Source: Calvatia gigantea (Eukaryota > Basidiomycota > Agaricomycetes > Agaricales > Lycoperdaceae). Taken from it: a stretch of 64,000 bases of DNA. How positions within the stretch are numbered: position 1 is the first letter of the stretch; each line of letters opens with the position of its first letter. The DNA lies in assembly GCA_025093985.1 (NCBI GenBank), contig JACAAK010000005.1, positions 930,001-994,000 on the forward strand. The letters run 5' to 3'. The notes beneath the pieces were generated by a model, which searched no databases, was not told where the DNA came from, and saw nothing but the letters and a program-made list of their open reading frames with translations. The translations under genes were made by a program, and so were the position numbers. This document shows positions 33,873-47,907 of this stretch, piece by piece.

Positions 33873-36805
33873 GATCGGTTACTGACGCGACTGCCTGGAG
33901 TCGTTGGTCGATACTCCAATGTCAAGGATGCGATTATACAGGTGAGGGCTCGGGGCCGAAACCAAAGGACTGGTATTGGGAAGATCGGGTCCAAGGGCGC
34001 GTGACACAACTTACTGTCACAAAACAACAGGGCGCCACACCGTCACGCAAATGATTTACGAATGTCAGGAGAACTCCTGGATCTGCACCTTTGCGTTTCA
34101 GTGATTTCCTTTGTACAAGCGTGGATATGAGGGTTATCACATCACCAGATGATGAAGCCCTTTCTTTGGAAAAATTGGCCGCTGAGAACAGTATCTTACG
34201 TATGGTCAACAAAATTGCAGGAGTTTCCCGGATCGTGCAATAGCGCACCCGAACCCATGCTTGATAATCGAGTGGTAATCTCCATTTGCACTAATCACAC
34301 CGCAAAATGAAATTCATACTCCGTGGCAACAAGCTTGTTCCCCGCTTTTTTAGTAGAAGAATAGACTCCGGGTGCTGTGTTGATACTGAAAGTACAACGG
34401 CACCAGATGTAATGATGCTGCCTGAGAACCCCTGGATGACGCTGACTTGGAGAAGTAAATATTAATGTACCTGGTAGCCAGCCAATGACCACCCTATATC
34501 GGGGTTCATAATCAGGACCCGCCGATGGTGAGCGTCACGATTTGGAGGCAGGACCCTGCAGATAAGATAAATTATGGCTTCGGGTGCTGAAGTTAGCGCC
34601 CTTGGCTACCTGTCACAAAAAGATTAGAAAGATTTCGGATGGTTGAACTTCCCTTATAGTTCCGAACGGTGGTTTGGAAGGAATCATCTGTATTTACGTT
34701 CGATATAATATATTGCAGGTTTCCATTGTGAAACCCGGTTCTAACCGTTGTGAGTGACAGGTGAAGGGCGAATTCGATTTGAAGGGATGTAAGCATGTTG
34801 TAGGCATAGGGACCGGGATCTCTTTCAACGCAGTCCCAGCCAACCGGCACTGTCGCTGAAGACGGAACTCAGAGTGTTTTGATGCTTGAGAGTGAAGCGT
34901 CTAAGCGAGGAGAAAAAGGAGCAAGTGTTATGTTCGGTTAGTCGTGTGTCTTGTGGTCGTTGCTCGTGCGGCACTTCAGCATGTTGCCAGATCCCTTCCA
35001 CTTGAATCAGAAGGCCAATCGCCAACCTTGAAAAGATAATTCCGGAATATTGTTATGCCATAGCCATGTAGGTACCAATCGGATATGACCGTCTTGTTGC
35101 CTTTGCGCGATTTAACCAAGCGGACAACGAACAAAGGCGGATATGCGAAATTACTCAGGTATTAAGTTTCAACTTCAAGAGTTGCTCATGAATTCCCTCA
35201 GCCGCCAGCTCATGGTAATCTCTGGCAACCGGGTCTCACTTATGATTCTCAGGAGGTTCGTATGGGGATGATGTCCTAAGGGAGGAGTAGATGGAGCCCA
35301 GCGAAAGTGTCTTTTTCGATCGTGTATTTGGTGGCTTCGTTCGAGGAGCAGAGCCCTCGTAGCCATGTCAAAAATGTGCCAGAAGAGTGATCCAGAGGGC
35401 ACGTTTGTGATGTTCGCGGAGTGTTTTCAAGTGGCCCAGAAGAGTCGAAATGTTGAATTCGGGATCAGCGTTCTATCATAGGTGCCGGTGGCAATGTGGT
35501 GCCCATGTGACAGAGCTGGAAGCATGGATTCTCGGTCACACGATCTCGAGTATTTTGGTAGTGTGCGCGTTTGTAGACTTTTACAGCAAGGCAAGGTCGC
35601 CTTTCAAATGACCTAGCAAATATGAGGCGATGCATGACAGGCACCGAGGTGCGTCTAAAGGGTGGGATCTGGGAGTTCGACATTGGTGTGGGAGGATACG
35701 TAAATTTGTAAAAACATGGAGTTTCTGTGGGGCTTAAAATAGAAACACAAGAATGTGATTCGCTTCAGACGCGAAGTGACTAGTCTAGTGATATGTGTAA
35801 TGATAATCTATTGCCATGGAGCGAAGGCAGCTTGTGAGAAGAGGTGAATATTGCATACGTAATTGGCGTCATTCAGTAAAACATACCCCCAGCGCCCCGC
35901 CAGATAACGGCTGTAAGGGTCTGAAAGAGCGGTGTATGACGCAATTTTAAGTGGTCAGACGACCTGGTCAGTGGACGTCCTGCCCTCTTGACGGAACTAA
36001 GGTTCGTATGCTGGAAGAGTAGGGGTGGGATGGATTGATAGATAATAGCCAGATCGATGAAACAAGTGGGATTGTTAAAGGACAGAAGTACCCAAGGTGA
36101 GAGACCCAGGAAGAAAGCTGGCGAGGGAAGGTCACAGGACTGCAACGTGTTGGTTGAGCACACCGGTAAGCAGACTAGAGAAACACAGAATGGAAGACAA
36201 TGACACGAGAAGTATCAAGTCATCAGTTTGACAGTTGATCTTCTTTCTGCTGCTTTTTTTCTCTTATCGATTTTATAGAATTTTTGTGTTGCACTCTGGC
36301 TATAGCTACCCTAGGCTAATCTTGGAGTCACCAATACATAGAGCGGCACGCGAGTTTGTGGTGTCTGGAGTAAAAGCCAACGAGCCATGCTAAGTCCGAT
36401 GAGTGAACCAGCGCGGTGGAGGCAGGTTGGATTCCGGATCTGATGGACCGAAAACACCTGCAACGTGACAAAAATTTTATCCCTGGTTGGGACGTTGTCA
36501 ACTGAAGCAAGTAGAAACCGCCCGTATGGCTCTGGCGTTTTGTCAGAGGCTGGAAGTAGCTTGCTCGCGCGATTAGAGATAAGATTGGGACATAAAAAGA
36601 CTGGGAAGAGGGAAGAAGAGCGGAGGTCGCCAGGGGTCGTGATGCCATAGAAGGAAAGACCCTGAGAGGAAAGAAACCGACAAGATTTTCCATCAAAGAG
36701 GGTTTCCTCAAATCCACAATCTCACTACAGTGTCCCAGAGCTAGGAGCTCTCTGCTTTCACCTTAATCCTGGATATTACAACGAACCTATGTCATTTCCA
36801 GAAAA
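33873..36805. other. About 2.9 kb without a supported gene
   Basis: A few minus-strand frames of 65-130 codons exist (around 33934-34248, 34593-34850 and 36328-36717). None shows a known motif, and I could not join them through consensus introns into a longer protein. Codon use and composition look non-coding. It may hold a fast-evolving or decayed gene, plus the promoter of the gene at 36806. Confidence 0.45.
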
Positions 36806-39800
36806 ATGGCCAAAAATCGTTTCAGCAGTGAGTACGATTTGCCTCAAAATGTTTCTACGACCCTGCACTCCTTCTGTTGCCTGCACGCCTCTGCATCTTA
36901 TCATGGTATTGTGCCCTTGGATTAATACTCTTTCTTTCAGTACTTCCAAACCATCAGACTCCCGCAATGTCGCCTGCTCATCCCCATACCGTAGGCGTCG
37001 TTGCAAGTATGTTCAATCAGGACGACGACGACGACGACGACGACATCTGCCCTGTCTGCGATGGGGAGTGTACCTGCGACAACAGGCCGCGCGTCGTCCA
37101 CCAAACTACATCCTTGAATCAGCACAGTCTCCAGCATCCTGGTCCCTCTTCCTCTTCTACCTCTTACTCCCTTCCCCGTCCCTCCCCTGCTCCACTCAAG
37201 ATCAAACTCACCTTACCCCCAAAAATACTTGGCACCAAAAAACATTCATCGGCGCCAAACCGATCAAAGAACAATCAAGAGACGACATCCGTCTTCGCAC
37301 CCGCCGGCGAAAGTTCCTCCCATGCCATTCCTGGCATACAATTACATCCCCCTCCCAAACCTCGGGGCCGCCCTCCCAAGGCGGTCAGTGCCGGTCGTGA
37401 GGTTGTAAAAGCGCAAACTGCCGCACGTTTATCTTCTTCTCCCCTACCACAAATTTCTCGGCCCTACAAAAACGTGGGCAACAACAAGCGCAAAAAATCA
37501 GGGCCGCGACAGAAGCGAAGCCCTAAGTCAAATCGCCCCGATCCCAAGCGTCACCTGAAACGCAAGCGCCGTGCCACCAGCGATAATGGTGGATCGTCCC
37601 TCTCTGACCTCACCGATATTGATTATGATTGCGATGATGATGGTGATGGAGCGTCGGGCCAGTTCCCCACCTTCGTCTCCGCGTCCGCTCTCTCCTCAAT
37701 AGAATCTAACGACTCGTCGGATTCATCGGACTCATCATCGGACCTCCAATCGCTATCCTTTGAAAGCGATTCTGATATCGAGAAGGAAGAGGAAAATTTC
37801 ATTGTTTCAGAAGCCCATGTAAAGGCTCGCCTGCGCCGTGAGCTTCTCGGCAACAATGATCGCCGTAATCATGATCCCCAAGGTGACTGGGTGATCAGAC
37901 CTCGGAAAAAGAGCGTCGACCCAAGTGATAATGAAATGGATGTCGACTCTGATGCCACCGAAGATGACGAAGAGGAAGAAGAACAAAATTTAGACGAGGA
38001 CGATGAAGAAACAGATGAAAGGCGTGTCGGCGCTGGTTATTCTGGTCTCGTCACTGCATGGTCAGACGACGATGAATCAAGTTTCGACGCCGATGTATTT
38101 TTTGCCAACCTCACCGATTCCGACTCTGACAGCGATTCGTCCTCCTGTTCACATGTCCACTCAACTGGGGATGATGGTGACCATTCGGATATAGACGCCG
38201 CTTCCCACAGTGATGCAGCCGAATTAATGATGCAACGCCACGAGTTGGAGAACCTTCAACTTGAGGTTACCCAAGGCTGGGACGGTCAGATAGTTTTCAG
38301 CAACGGCCTTAGCGATGGTCGCGGCATCCTTGATATCGACTTCGAAGTTGAGGCCTCCCAGTATATGGCCGAGCCGAGCCCCTTGCACACTCGGGACAGT
38401 GACGTCGACATGTCGTCCACCAGTGCTGGTACCTCCGCCGAAGAAGACGGATATGAAGAAGATGCTGATGGAGGTGAAGGTGATACCACCGACGAAGAAC
38501 TCGTCGGTGAAGATGATCTGCCCAATGAACGGGCGATGAAGCTATTCAGCTTACCTTTCAATGTTTCCGCTATCGATCCTCTCTCCACCGTCAGTCCAGT
38601 CGTCAGTCCCGCGCCCCGTCGTCGGTTACGTTCCGGCAGTGGAAGCCTCGATTCGCCCAAGCCAGAGGACATCCTGGCTGGCAGGGTATTCTGGGATTCA
38701 GAGGACCATGATCACGATGAGCTGGAGTGGGGGAGGGCAAGGAGCAACAGCCAGAGGTCGAGCAGAGCTAATGGTCCAAGGACTGGGGTTTTCATTCCCG
38801 TTCAGGAAACCCGCCAGGCAATTATCGATGGTTCAAAAGAAGTACCTTCACCTCATCCGAGGTTCAACCGACGCCGTAGTAACTCAACCACCGCAAGGAT
38901 CAACACGGTACGTCTACCATGCTTTTGTTTACTCTCGACCGCGATGTTTTGAGCTGGGCCACATTCACCTTATACCCTATCTATGGTTGAATACGTATGC
39001 TGATCCACCTCCTTATGGTCCTTTCTACATTTAGGTGGAGCAGATGCTAAGGAAACGTTTGTTGGATAACACAGGAACTACGCCGACATTCGCGACAGCT
39101 TCTGAACTGCTATCGCCTCTGCAACTTTTATCCGCGGATGACTTTGGATCACCCTCCCCCTCATTGCCCATGTCCGCATTTACTGAAGAGCCCGAGTCTC
39201 TCGACTCGTCTATCAATCTTGACGATGTCTTGGAGGCCTCGTTCTTGGCTCCAGAATCTGCCGAGAATAGTGACAGTTCCGCTAGGCGAATGAAGGGCAA
39301 CACCAGAGAAGGCGATAAATCATCGAATGGAAAACACCTGCAAAATCTCGGTCGGTGGGATACGATTTCAGTTGGCGCGTTCAGACAAACGCGAGAGAAT
39401 GCCGGGTGGAACCCCGACAACCATCCCCGCACGCCTCACTCAAGTGTCGATTACAACAGCATCATGAAGGCCAGTCCCCTCAGCGCTATCATGTGGCCGA
39501 AAGAGAAGGAGAGGCGAAGGAGGCAAAGAAACTTATCACTCTCGGAACCGATGCCCATCTCCCCTGTTATTCTTCCCGTTCGTGATGGTGACGCGACCCC
39601 AACACCGGTCGGGAGCGAACATCGGCACGGCTTCGAGCATGACTTTAGTAAGCACATGCAAAAGTACCGGAAGGAATCGAAGAGAGAGCGGAAGTTGAAG
39701 AAGAAAAATTGGGGCCCCGTTCACCATCACTATTCACATCACCACCAAAAGCACCACTCGCACCAGCATCACCCGAACTCAAAAATGCGAGGATCTTCAG

Positions 39801-39847
39801 CGAACCAAAGATCGTTTCTGGCTGCTGTTCCCCCTTTCAGTCTGTAA
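36806..39847 (+). CDS. Acidic nuclear protein with Cys cluster and AT-hook (CRF1/IFH1-like, tentative)
   Basis: Three exons, 36806-36827, 36941-38907 and 39035-39847, all in phase: 933 residues. A shorter form could start at ATG 36967. Near the N-terminus an Asp run leads into DDICPVCDGECTCDNRP, a four-Cys cluster. An AT-hook-like KPRGRPPKA follows, then basic nuclear signals (NNKRKKSGPRQKR, KRHLKRKRRA). A long Asp/Glu/Ser-rich middle comes next. A C-terminal block contains LGRWDTISVGAFRQTRE and SIMKASPLSAIMW, then a His-rich segment (HHHYSHHHQKHHSHQHH). The Cys cluster plus the WD.I.VGAFR block recalls ribosomal-protein gene coactivators of the CRF1/IFH1 type, but I am not sure of that family. 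The gene itself is well supported. Confidence 0.7.
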
Positions 39848-40703
39848 CTGTGATTCGTTTTCCTTGAAAAGCTCATATGAAAGCATTGCATTATCCGTCG
39901 TCAATCTCATCTCCACCCATTTCCTTTATACCACCACCACTTGACGACAAAAATTACTTATAATATCTGGTTCTTTTGTTCTGTTTTCCTCTGTCCTCTG
40001 TCCCTAATTCTATCGCCCCCTTCCTGTACGTCGTGCACTGAACTCTGTTCGTTGCTGTCTGGCATACCCATCAGAAATCCCCTGTTTTCGTCCTATTCAA
40101 TTATTTTTGCTTTTGCTCTGTTTCCCTTGCCCATTACCGATGGTGTCATCTATCCTATATCTGTCTCAGCCTACCCCATCCTGTCCTATCCACCATCTAC
40201 CCCATGTTTTTGTACTCATCCCAGTCCACTATCCACACCATCGCATCCAGTATCGCAGACTTCCCATTTCCTTTTTTCCAGTAGTTTTCTCTCTGAATTT
40301 TTTCTACAAATCACGGGAATTGAATTCTGTCATGTGCTGTTCTCGAACTATGTATCTTTCCCCCCTTGATGGAAGTGATCAAATGCTCCTGGTGGATGAA
40401 AAAAAGGCTGATTTATGGTTGTTCCTTAGATTTCCGTACTTTTCTAGAGAGCAGTTTGGTATCATATGTAACGCTAGGCCGTCGTTTTCAGTATAGAAGG
40501 AGCAAACGTGATTGTATCTGGTTTATCGAGGATCCGACTTGAGTTGGTGCTCCCTTGAAAGCGCTTGTGGTCACGATCATGTGATTACTGCGTGACATGC
40601 AATATCCTCGCGTTCAGGGTTCGTAAGGATTGCTCTCCCCCGTACTCGTGCTTGGAATTTCTGCTTACTGCCTTGGACAGATGATATGATTTGATGACTA
40701 TAC
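39848..40703. other. Intergenic, 3' flank of the acidic protein gene and mus7 upstream
   Basis: Strongly pyrimidine-rich (CT) on the plus strand from about 39900 to 40320, then mixed sequence to the mus7 start at 40704. The CT-rich part is probably 3' untranslated. No gene. Confidence 0.5.
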
Positions 40704-43700
40704 ATGAACCACCCGAAGATGCAAGAAGGAGAATATGTTGAAACATCGGATGTAGAGGAGTTGGACGATGTGTACGAGCCGGTCCATGCACCTGTTTATG
40801 AGAATGTTCATATGGACTCGGCCCATGGAAGAGGTTTAATTTCTGAGGAAAATTCTCGAGAATATGGGACACCCAGGAAGCGCAGAAAAGTATGTGGAAT
40901 CAGTCAGATATGGAATCATGCTGAAGTTCGTTTAGCTCAGTCATCCAGTTGATGAACCTAGAACTGGAATGCAAGCTGGTCCCTCGCATGGGTCCACGAG
41001 TATTTTGAGAGTTGTAGGTTCCCAGCTCGCAGATAGGAAGACTCAGGCACAAAATGATACGAACGTTCCACAAATGAAGGATGGCGGGATCGATATTGGG
41101 GAAAAGATGGACATTGGTGAAAGGCTTGTTCCTCGACCACCGCCACAAACCCAGGAATTACTTGAGATCGATTTGACTACGGGTGGTACTTCTGCTTTGC
41201 CAGATGTGAAGGCTCAGGCTCCGTGGACGACTCCGCGGAAGTCGGCAAACTCGCGAATAAGTTATGGTTCCCCGTTACCTCAAGTCAGCCCTCAGGAGAC
41301 CTCTCAGCAAAGACCGGTACCCAGTGACTATGAAGGTGACTTGTTGGATCAGCTTGTATGTTCCTACTTGTTGTTGGATCCCTGTTCTAACTGCTTCATT
41401 CAAAGGAACAGTCTTTATCTCCCCAAGTCTTCACTCCCAAACTTATCCCAGAGCAGGAATCGCCTCGAACCGTCCAATCAGCTCGGCTACCGCAAGATGA
41501 ATCTGATGACGAACTCGCCATAATGCCACCAAAATCTACCTCGCCCCTTCCAACTTCCCAAGTTGGTTGTGGGACTTCTGAAGGAAATCCAGCTCGAGGA
41601 GGAACGCCTCTCAGCTTTCCGTCCTCATCTCCACTTTCTCCTGTTGAGAGTGAACATTCTCATGCTGGGGATAATGCTACCCAAACCCAGAGACTCACAC
41701 TGAGAGAGGATGTGTCACCATCTCGTAACTCTGCGACTGATGCTGCAGACGACTACGGTATTAGCCGGTATCCGCTTCGCCGTCGACAACCTAACCAGCT
41801 ACGTCCATATCTGTATGACGATTATCAATACAAGACGGTCTTGAAACACAATCCAGCGGCTATCATTGATGTCCTTCGTCTCCAAAGACGTCGTCCCAAT
41901 CAAGTGGAGGATCGTTATGACGAGGGGGAGGATTACGTCGAAGATGAGTCTCAGCAACAGACGGGTGACACAACCACGGAGGTCGAAACTCAAAGGGAAC
42001 GCACGAAATCCCCTGCGGAGCCACTACCTGCTTTCCTCGACCCTTTGACCGAATCTGAAGACGAATCAGATGGTCTTGCGGAGGAAGCCCGCCGGGTGGA
42101 GAGGGAACTCAGACGGAGGCAGAAGGAGGAGAGGCAAAAAGAGAGACACGGACAGAGAGAAGAAGAGGAAAGGCGGAAGGAAAGGCTACGATTACGGAAG
42201 GAAAAGGAGGCCACGAGGAAACCCAAAACTTTCCCAATGTCCAATACTCCGATAAACTCAGCCAGGCCAAACTCGCATGTGAGTTGGTTAAGTTTGGTGG
42301 TCGTTTACGTTGGTAACATGTCGGTTATTAGGCCTCCAATGACCAATCACCACCCACAAGCCAACAAGCTCATCATTCCCAGACGACTTCCACTCCCAGA
42401 AGCGTACGGTCTCCATCAGCTCAGCCATTCTCAGATCATGGCATTAACGAACTGGACGCCTTGCGCGATTATTTCACCGGTGAATTCTCGATGAGTGCCG
42501 GAGACGTTGACATGAACACTGTAGAACCAGAGCCTCCTCCAGATAGACATTCCTCACCCCAAAACACAACTCCAGACGTTACTGAGGTAGATGGCGATGA
42601 TTCTACCCAAGGAAGTGGTAGCTCCTCGAACACGGGTTCCGACCAGGAGTTGTCCAAGCGGTATCGTGAACTGTTCAGGTTATACCCTCCAAACATGGCC
42701 CGAAAACTGTTGGAAAAGGACAAAAGTCAACACCGTTCACGCCGATCCGAATCGGAGACAACGGAAGATGCGCCTCTGTTACCTGGGCAATCGCGAATCC
42801 GAAGAGTTGCCAATTCTATGGACATTCGAGATATCCGAGGCGATTCGGAAAGTGATGAGAGTGGAAGCGAAAGGAGGACAAAATCACCCTATCAGCTTTA
42901 CAACGGAGACATTCGCGATTTTCTCAATTATGAAGCACCTGCCTCGGACCTTACCTGGAACACACCGTCACAGGCACAAAAGGCAGGACCATCTCAGCCT
43001 CGTACTATTCGAAACACCTCAGCCCCACCACCCGATGTCATCGAGGTCTCGGATGAAGAGACTACCAGCAGTTCAGAAGAAGACCAGGTCAATGAAGAGG
43101 ATATCAACACTCTTCTTGGGGACGACGACGCAGGAATAATCTATGACACAGACACTAGGCATGGCTTTGTCAAAGAGGAGAGCATGATCGATTGGATGTT
43201 ATCCCGGACACGCATTGTCGGATCCACTATTTCGAAACCAAGGGCTGCGGGGCGGAAAGGGCGCCTTACAGGACAAACTGGCCAATCAGCCGGAGGTACT
43301 CGCCCTTCACGATCCAAATACAAACTTGACGTTACAACGCGCGGCGTACATGCGCATGGGAATGAACGGCAGACGCTACTTTCATTCGTTAATCATAGTT
43401 CCAGCAAGAGACCACACTCGAAGAATGACTGGCCAAGAAGTATGACTTATGTACCCGTATTAAGATGATCAAACAACTGACATGAATGAATAGCGGGTGC
43501 CGCGACTGAGCCAATCCAAGTTGAGGTACAAGACCACGGGAAACGAAAGAGCTGGAAAGAAAGACGGAAGGAGCGAAGAGAGCGGGCCAAGCATCAAGGC
43601 GTCTATTCCATGGCCAACCCGCATACGGCAGGGATCACAACAGGGCGGCCTAAAAAGGCTGTTAAGGTTACCATTGATCTAGATGACGATGACTTTTACC

Positions 43701-46700
43701 AGTCGTTCGCCCCCCGTCAAATCTCGGGAACAGGTCGGAGCGACAAAGGCAAAGACCGAGCAGATCCCTTACCCCCTCAGTTCGACAATCAAACCTACCG
43801 ACATCAACAACCCCCGGAAACGGTTGACCCTCAACAGCGCCCACCAAAGCGTCCTCGATATCGGATAGGAGAGTGCACCATGGATATGCGCATAGAGACT
43901 CTACAACCCGGGATCGTCTTCAGTGCGACGAGTTTTATACGAGAAGGACATTTGCACACTTTGCTTGACACCTTAACACCCAATCATGTTGCTCTTCGTC
44001 CTGACCCGACGTATCTTTGTGGCATGAATATCAGCCCTTTGATGGACTTGGACGCCTTTCTGCATAATTTGAACCGGATATTTGATGGCTTGCTGGGTCT
44101 CACTACGGATATTCCCTCTGACGATTATGAAGAAAAAGTTAAAGACTGGACCAACCTCAGCAGATCAGCCGGTCGATATATAACATGGTTTTACAGCCAG
44201 GATATTGGCGACAGCCGTGAGCAACTGTCGTCATTTATCAAGAACAAGGTTCTCTCCACCGTTTCCAATCTTGACACCAGAGAAATATCTACCGATGTAT
44301 TGGACATCACCCTCCTGTCCCTTTGTTGGTTTTGTATTGAGGCCTCCGTACGATCCGGGCACCGACTATCTGGCGGTTCATCTGAACCACGGGATTTGAA
44401 CCCTGTTCACGCTTCGGTGAGGCTGATACTCCGCTATCTCATTGCGTATGGCCTTCGTAAACCGTATAGGATCATTCGGAAAAATCCCGTCTTGGATGAT
44501 ACAAAGATGTCTTGCCATGCTGCCCAGATCTGGGTATGCCTGCTGCATCTTCTTCCAATCTGCGATGTCCAGTCGCTCAATGACACTTCCAAGGAAAATC
44601 CACTTTGGAGTGAAATACTTTCCCATTACCAACGCACACCTTCCGCTAACGCATTCGAGACAAGTGAAAGCGTGTGGAAGGTTGTCTTTACTTTGATGGC
44701 CTTCTCTCAATTTTCAGTCCTTGGGATTGTTACCAGTAACACTCGACTTTCTGCATCGTGGAGCCTCGTTGCATACGCGATCAAACAGGCTCAATTGGTA
44801 CAGGGTGCTTGTAACCCCCCGGATTTTGGACAGGAAACCCTGGAGAAACGGGACGAGTACATCTCCATCATCATTTTCCGATGTTATCACATTCTGGACT
44901 ACTGGAAGTGGAAAATGGATCATTCCTTTGGTGCCCTCAATCAACTAGTTGATATCTTCCGCGCCCGCAACTTCGTTAACCTTCGCCACGAAAAGCCCGA
45001 GTTTCCCGACTTCATGTTGAACCGTGATTGGACCTCTCTTTCTCAGTTACGATCTGCAACCGATTCGGCTTTCACATCAATTTTGAAACTCTTCATGCGC
45101 GCCGTTGATTCTAATTACCTCACTAAAGCAGAAATAAAGAAGATGGTTGCACTCATTATTCCGGTCTCAAAATTCAGGACTCAGAAAGAGGCAATACCAG
45201 GTGTGGATGACCTCTCGCCTATATGCAACCGTTTCGCGGCCCTTGCGCTTGCCATTGCGGTTGACTCAGGATATGCCACCCGAACTGTCAATCAAGTGCA
45301 TGGCAGCATTGATTTTGCAGCATCCGACCTTTCAACCCAGTTGTTGACGATTCGTGGCATTAATCTATTGGCATCCCTTATGATTCAAAGGGACGCGTCA
45401 CTGCAGGAAATTGCGAAGTGGTTCACGACGACAATCGGGACCGCTGCATCCGAGTTCAAGATATTGAAATCTCCCGGATCACTAGTCCAAGGCCAACGGA
45501 GAGAGCAGGAGGATAAAATTAGGAAATATTCACTCCTCGTTCTCTCTTTGTATGCTGCTGGTCGGATCATCATGGAAACGTTCACAGCAAAATCCCAATA
45601 TCCGGATCCCGCCTTCCTTTGTGAGTGTCCTTAATGTTAACAACGGCGTGATTAATGGCCCATCGTCCCAGTGGCGTTCAAACCCTTTCTTGAACCCGAG
45701 TTTGTAAAGGTCATAGAAGAGACGAACGTTAATCTCTGTGAAATGCGGCGTTTTCTAGAGAGTTTCTTGGAAGCTAGGAACAAGTATCTACCCCTACCGG
45801 AACCCGTCCTACCAAATATGCGAGTAGACGACCCCGAGAGTCAGGACTACGGGGACATTGATTTTGGAATTGATCTCAATGATCCTGCTCTATTAGCTCA
45901 ACTAGAGGGGAGAGAGAACAGCTTTGCCACTATCAGAGACAAGGAGAAAAGCGGGGAACTCCTGCAGAAAGTCCGTGAATGACGACTTTGTGCCTCATCC
46001 CCTCTAACACTTAAGACAGGTCATCTTTCCTTGTTTCTGGGTTGCCAGGAGGAAAATTCAGCGGTTTTGTGAAGCCACTGCGGACTCGGCCGTGGATCAT
46101 ACTATCTTAAGGACGTTGGATAGTTGGGCACATTGCCTTGTTGGGTGCATGCATATCTTGATCCAACATGGGACTTTGACCGTAAGGACTCGGTCTGATT
46201 TTCTTGTATCGGACTCATGACTTTCCTAGGACTGGGAGTTTTGTCTTAAGGAGATTACACCCTTGTGGCGAAGTGTTCGTCCCGGCTGGTTAAAAGTGCG
46301 CGTGCAACTTGTACTATATTTTGAGATCCTCCGATACAATCCTACTTTTTATGTGGTGAGCACGTTGACCTTTTACGTGCTACGTTTGTTAACATCCATA
46401 AAGTCCAAAAGTGCCGAAATCTTGGAATTGTTATTCACGTCATTCGCGATACACGATATAACGATCGAACCCAAATTTTGGCGTCTCGTGATATCCCACG
46501 AAGTTGTCAATCCCCTGTTCAAGGACACCCCCGACATCTTATCCTTGCTAGACGGCGGAGCCGATTCTGGTTCTCCAGATTACAAAGGAATTCGAACTTT
46601 GCTTGTACGAGGTAAATGAACTATTTTTTGACTTCCCATCAAGGTTATTCAATCAACTCTGTCAGCTATCTTTGGAAACATCGAGTCTGTTCTTCAAGAA

Positions 46701-46974
46701 GCGCCCAAATCCAGCTCTCAGGTTGCTACCTGGGTTGAGCTTTGTCTCAAGTTTCTATCCGCTATCCGCAGTATTTCCCAGGTAAGAATTCCTTGGTCCA
46801 CAGAATAGAGAATAGGCATCCGCTGACGACGTATAGGATTTCATGGGCAAACCTGACATGATTCTTGAATATAATGCTTGGTCCAAAGAGGTCCTCACCC
46901 TGCTTGAAACACATCCGCAGCTTAGACACCATCAGCGACTCGTGGTTATATCAGATCTCTTGCTTCAGCTTTAG
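40704..46974 (+). CDS. mus7: Mus7/MMS22-family replication repair protein
   Basis: Eleven exons: 40704-40889, 40936-41355, 41406-42278, 42332-43439, 43494-45620, 45672-45970, 46020-46181, 46230-46355, 46404-46604, 46644-46781, 46837-46974. All are in phase, giving 1,925 residues. The first 870 are mostly disordered with a basic SRYPLRRRQPNQLRPYLYDD followed by YKTVLKHNP near residue 320, the N-terminal mark of this family. The family domain starts with GKRKSWKERRKERRERAKHQ and continues through long helical blocks. Examples are LIRYLIAYGL-like repeats, FTLMAFSQFSVLGIV, and LQSTLSAIF-like helices near the end. Known relatives act with an Rtt101/Cul4-type ubiquitin ligase to protect stalled replication forks. 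Acts in the nucleus. No frame damage in 5.8 kb of coding sequence. Confidence 0.85.
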
Positions 46975-47907
46975 TACATATACTTCTTGGTCGAGTCACT
47001 CCTATTGTTCATTTTCAGAGTGTAAATCTAACTTGTGTCATATTGGGCTTCACGGAAGTCCCCCGCCTCCACGGAGAAGGATAAACAGAGTTCTTTGAGG
47101 GATACCTGAGGCCTCCCCCAATTCGGTCACACGGATAGACCATCCCACTTTCCCCCAGTAACTCGCGGCAACAGTTGGGCGTGGAGAATCCCGCCCGCCA
47201 TGCGTTTGGCACATGGAGCTTGGATCTCCTATTTTCGACCACTGCAAGCAATCTCCTACATGGAGCGAAGAGGTCCCCGACCGTGCAGATCGTATAGGAA
47301 CCGTTTCCAAGGGAAGTACTTGGTAAAGATCTATCTAGCTTAACCAAACATTAGCTAGATCGATCTAATAAGTACATTATTATACCCATATAGTTTAGAT
47401 ACTTAGCCGTCGTGTGTGCGACGGCGCCACAATGCCCACTAGCCCAGAGTAGGTCACCAACGGAGGATGCCTAGAAACCATCTTTTTGAGCGGCCCCATC
47501 TAACCAACTGTTCTACTGGGGGTTACTAGCGCTTTTGAGCTGAGAATACGCCGAGCGCCTCCAAAAGTGACAGAGATATGAATGGAACGTGTTACATTAA
47601 TGATGCGAAGAAATACATACAGTAGATACATCGGGGGGCCAGAAGAAGTTGCGATAGTTTTAATGTGCACCAGGGCATCCTGAAATACTCTAGACAAAGG
47701 AAATCATAGACTCGGTAGTGATATGGGGGTGTACATTCTGTGTGGAACATGCTAAGTCATAATATCGTGCATGGGTCATAACTTTAAGCTCTAGGTATTG
47801 AGCTCATGAGAAGGAATCGTGGTCGATGATGACAAAGTCACGGGCCCAAGTGAGAACAAAAAAATCATAATCCACGAACATGGGGGAGAGCCTTCGAGGG
47901 TAGTACA
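46975..47907. other. Intergenic between convergent genes
   Basis: Lies between the 3' ends of mus7 and the coiled-coil gene. It has a GC-rich part (47040-47330) and an AT-rich part (47340-47410), then a short perfect hairpin at 47406-47425. No spliceable frame. Confidence 0.5.
47406..47425. other. Short perfect hairpin
   Basis: gccgtcg, six-base loop tgtgtg, then cgacggc: a 7-bp stem in the AT-rich interval between convergent genes. It may be chance, or part of a 3'-end or structured element; there is nothing else to support a role. Confidence 0.35.
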
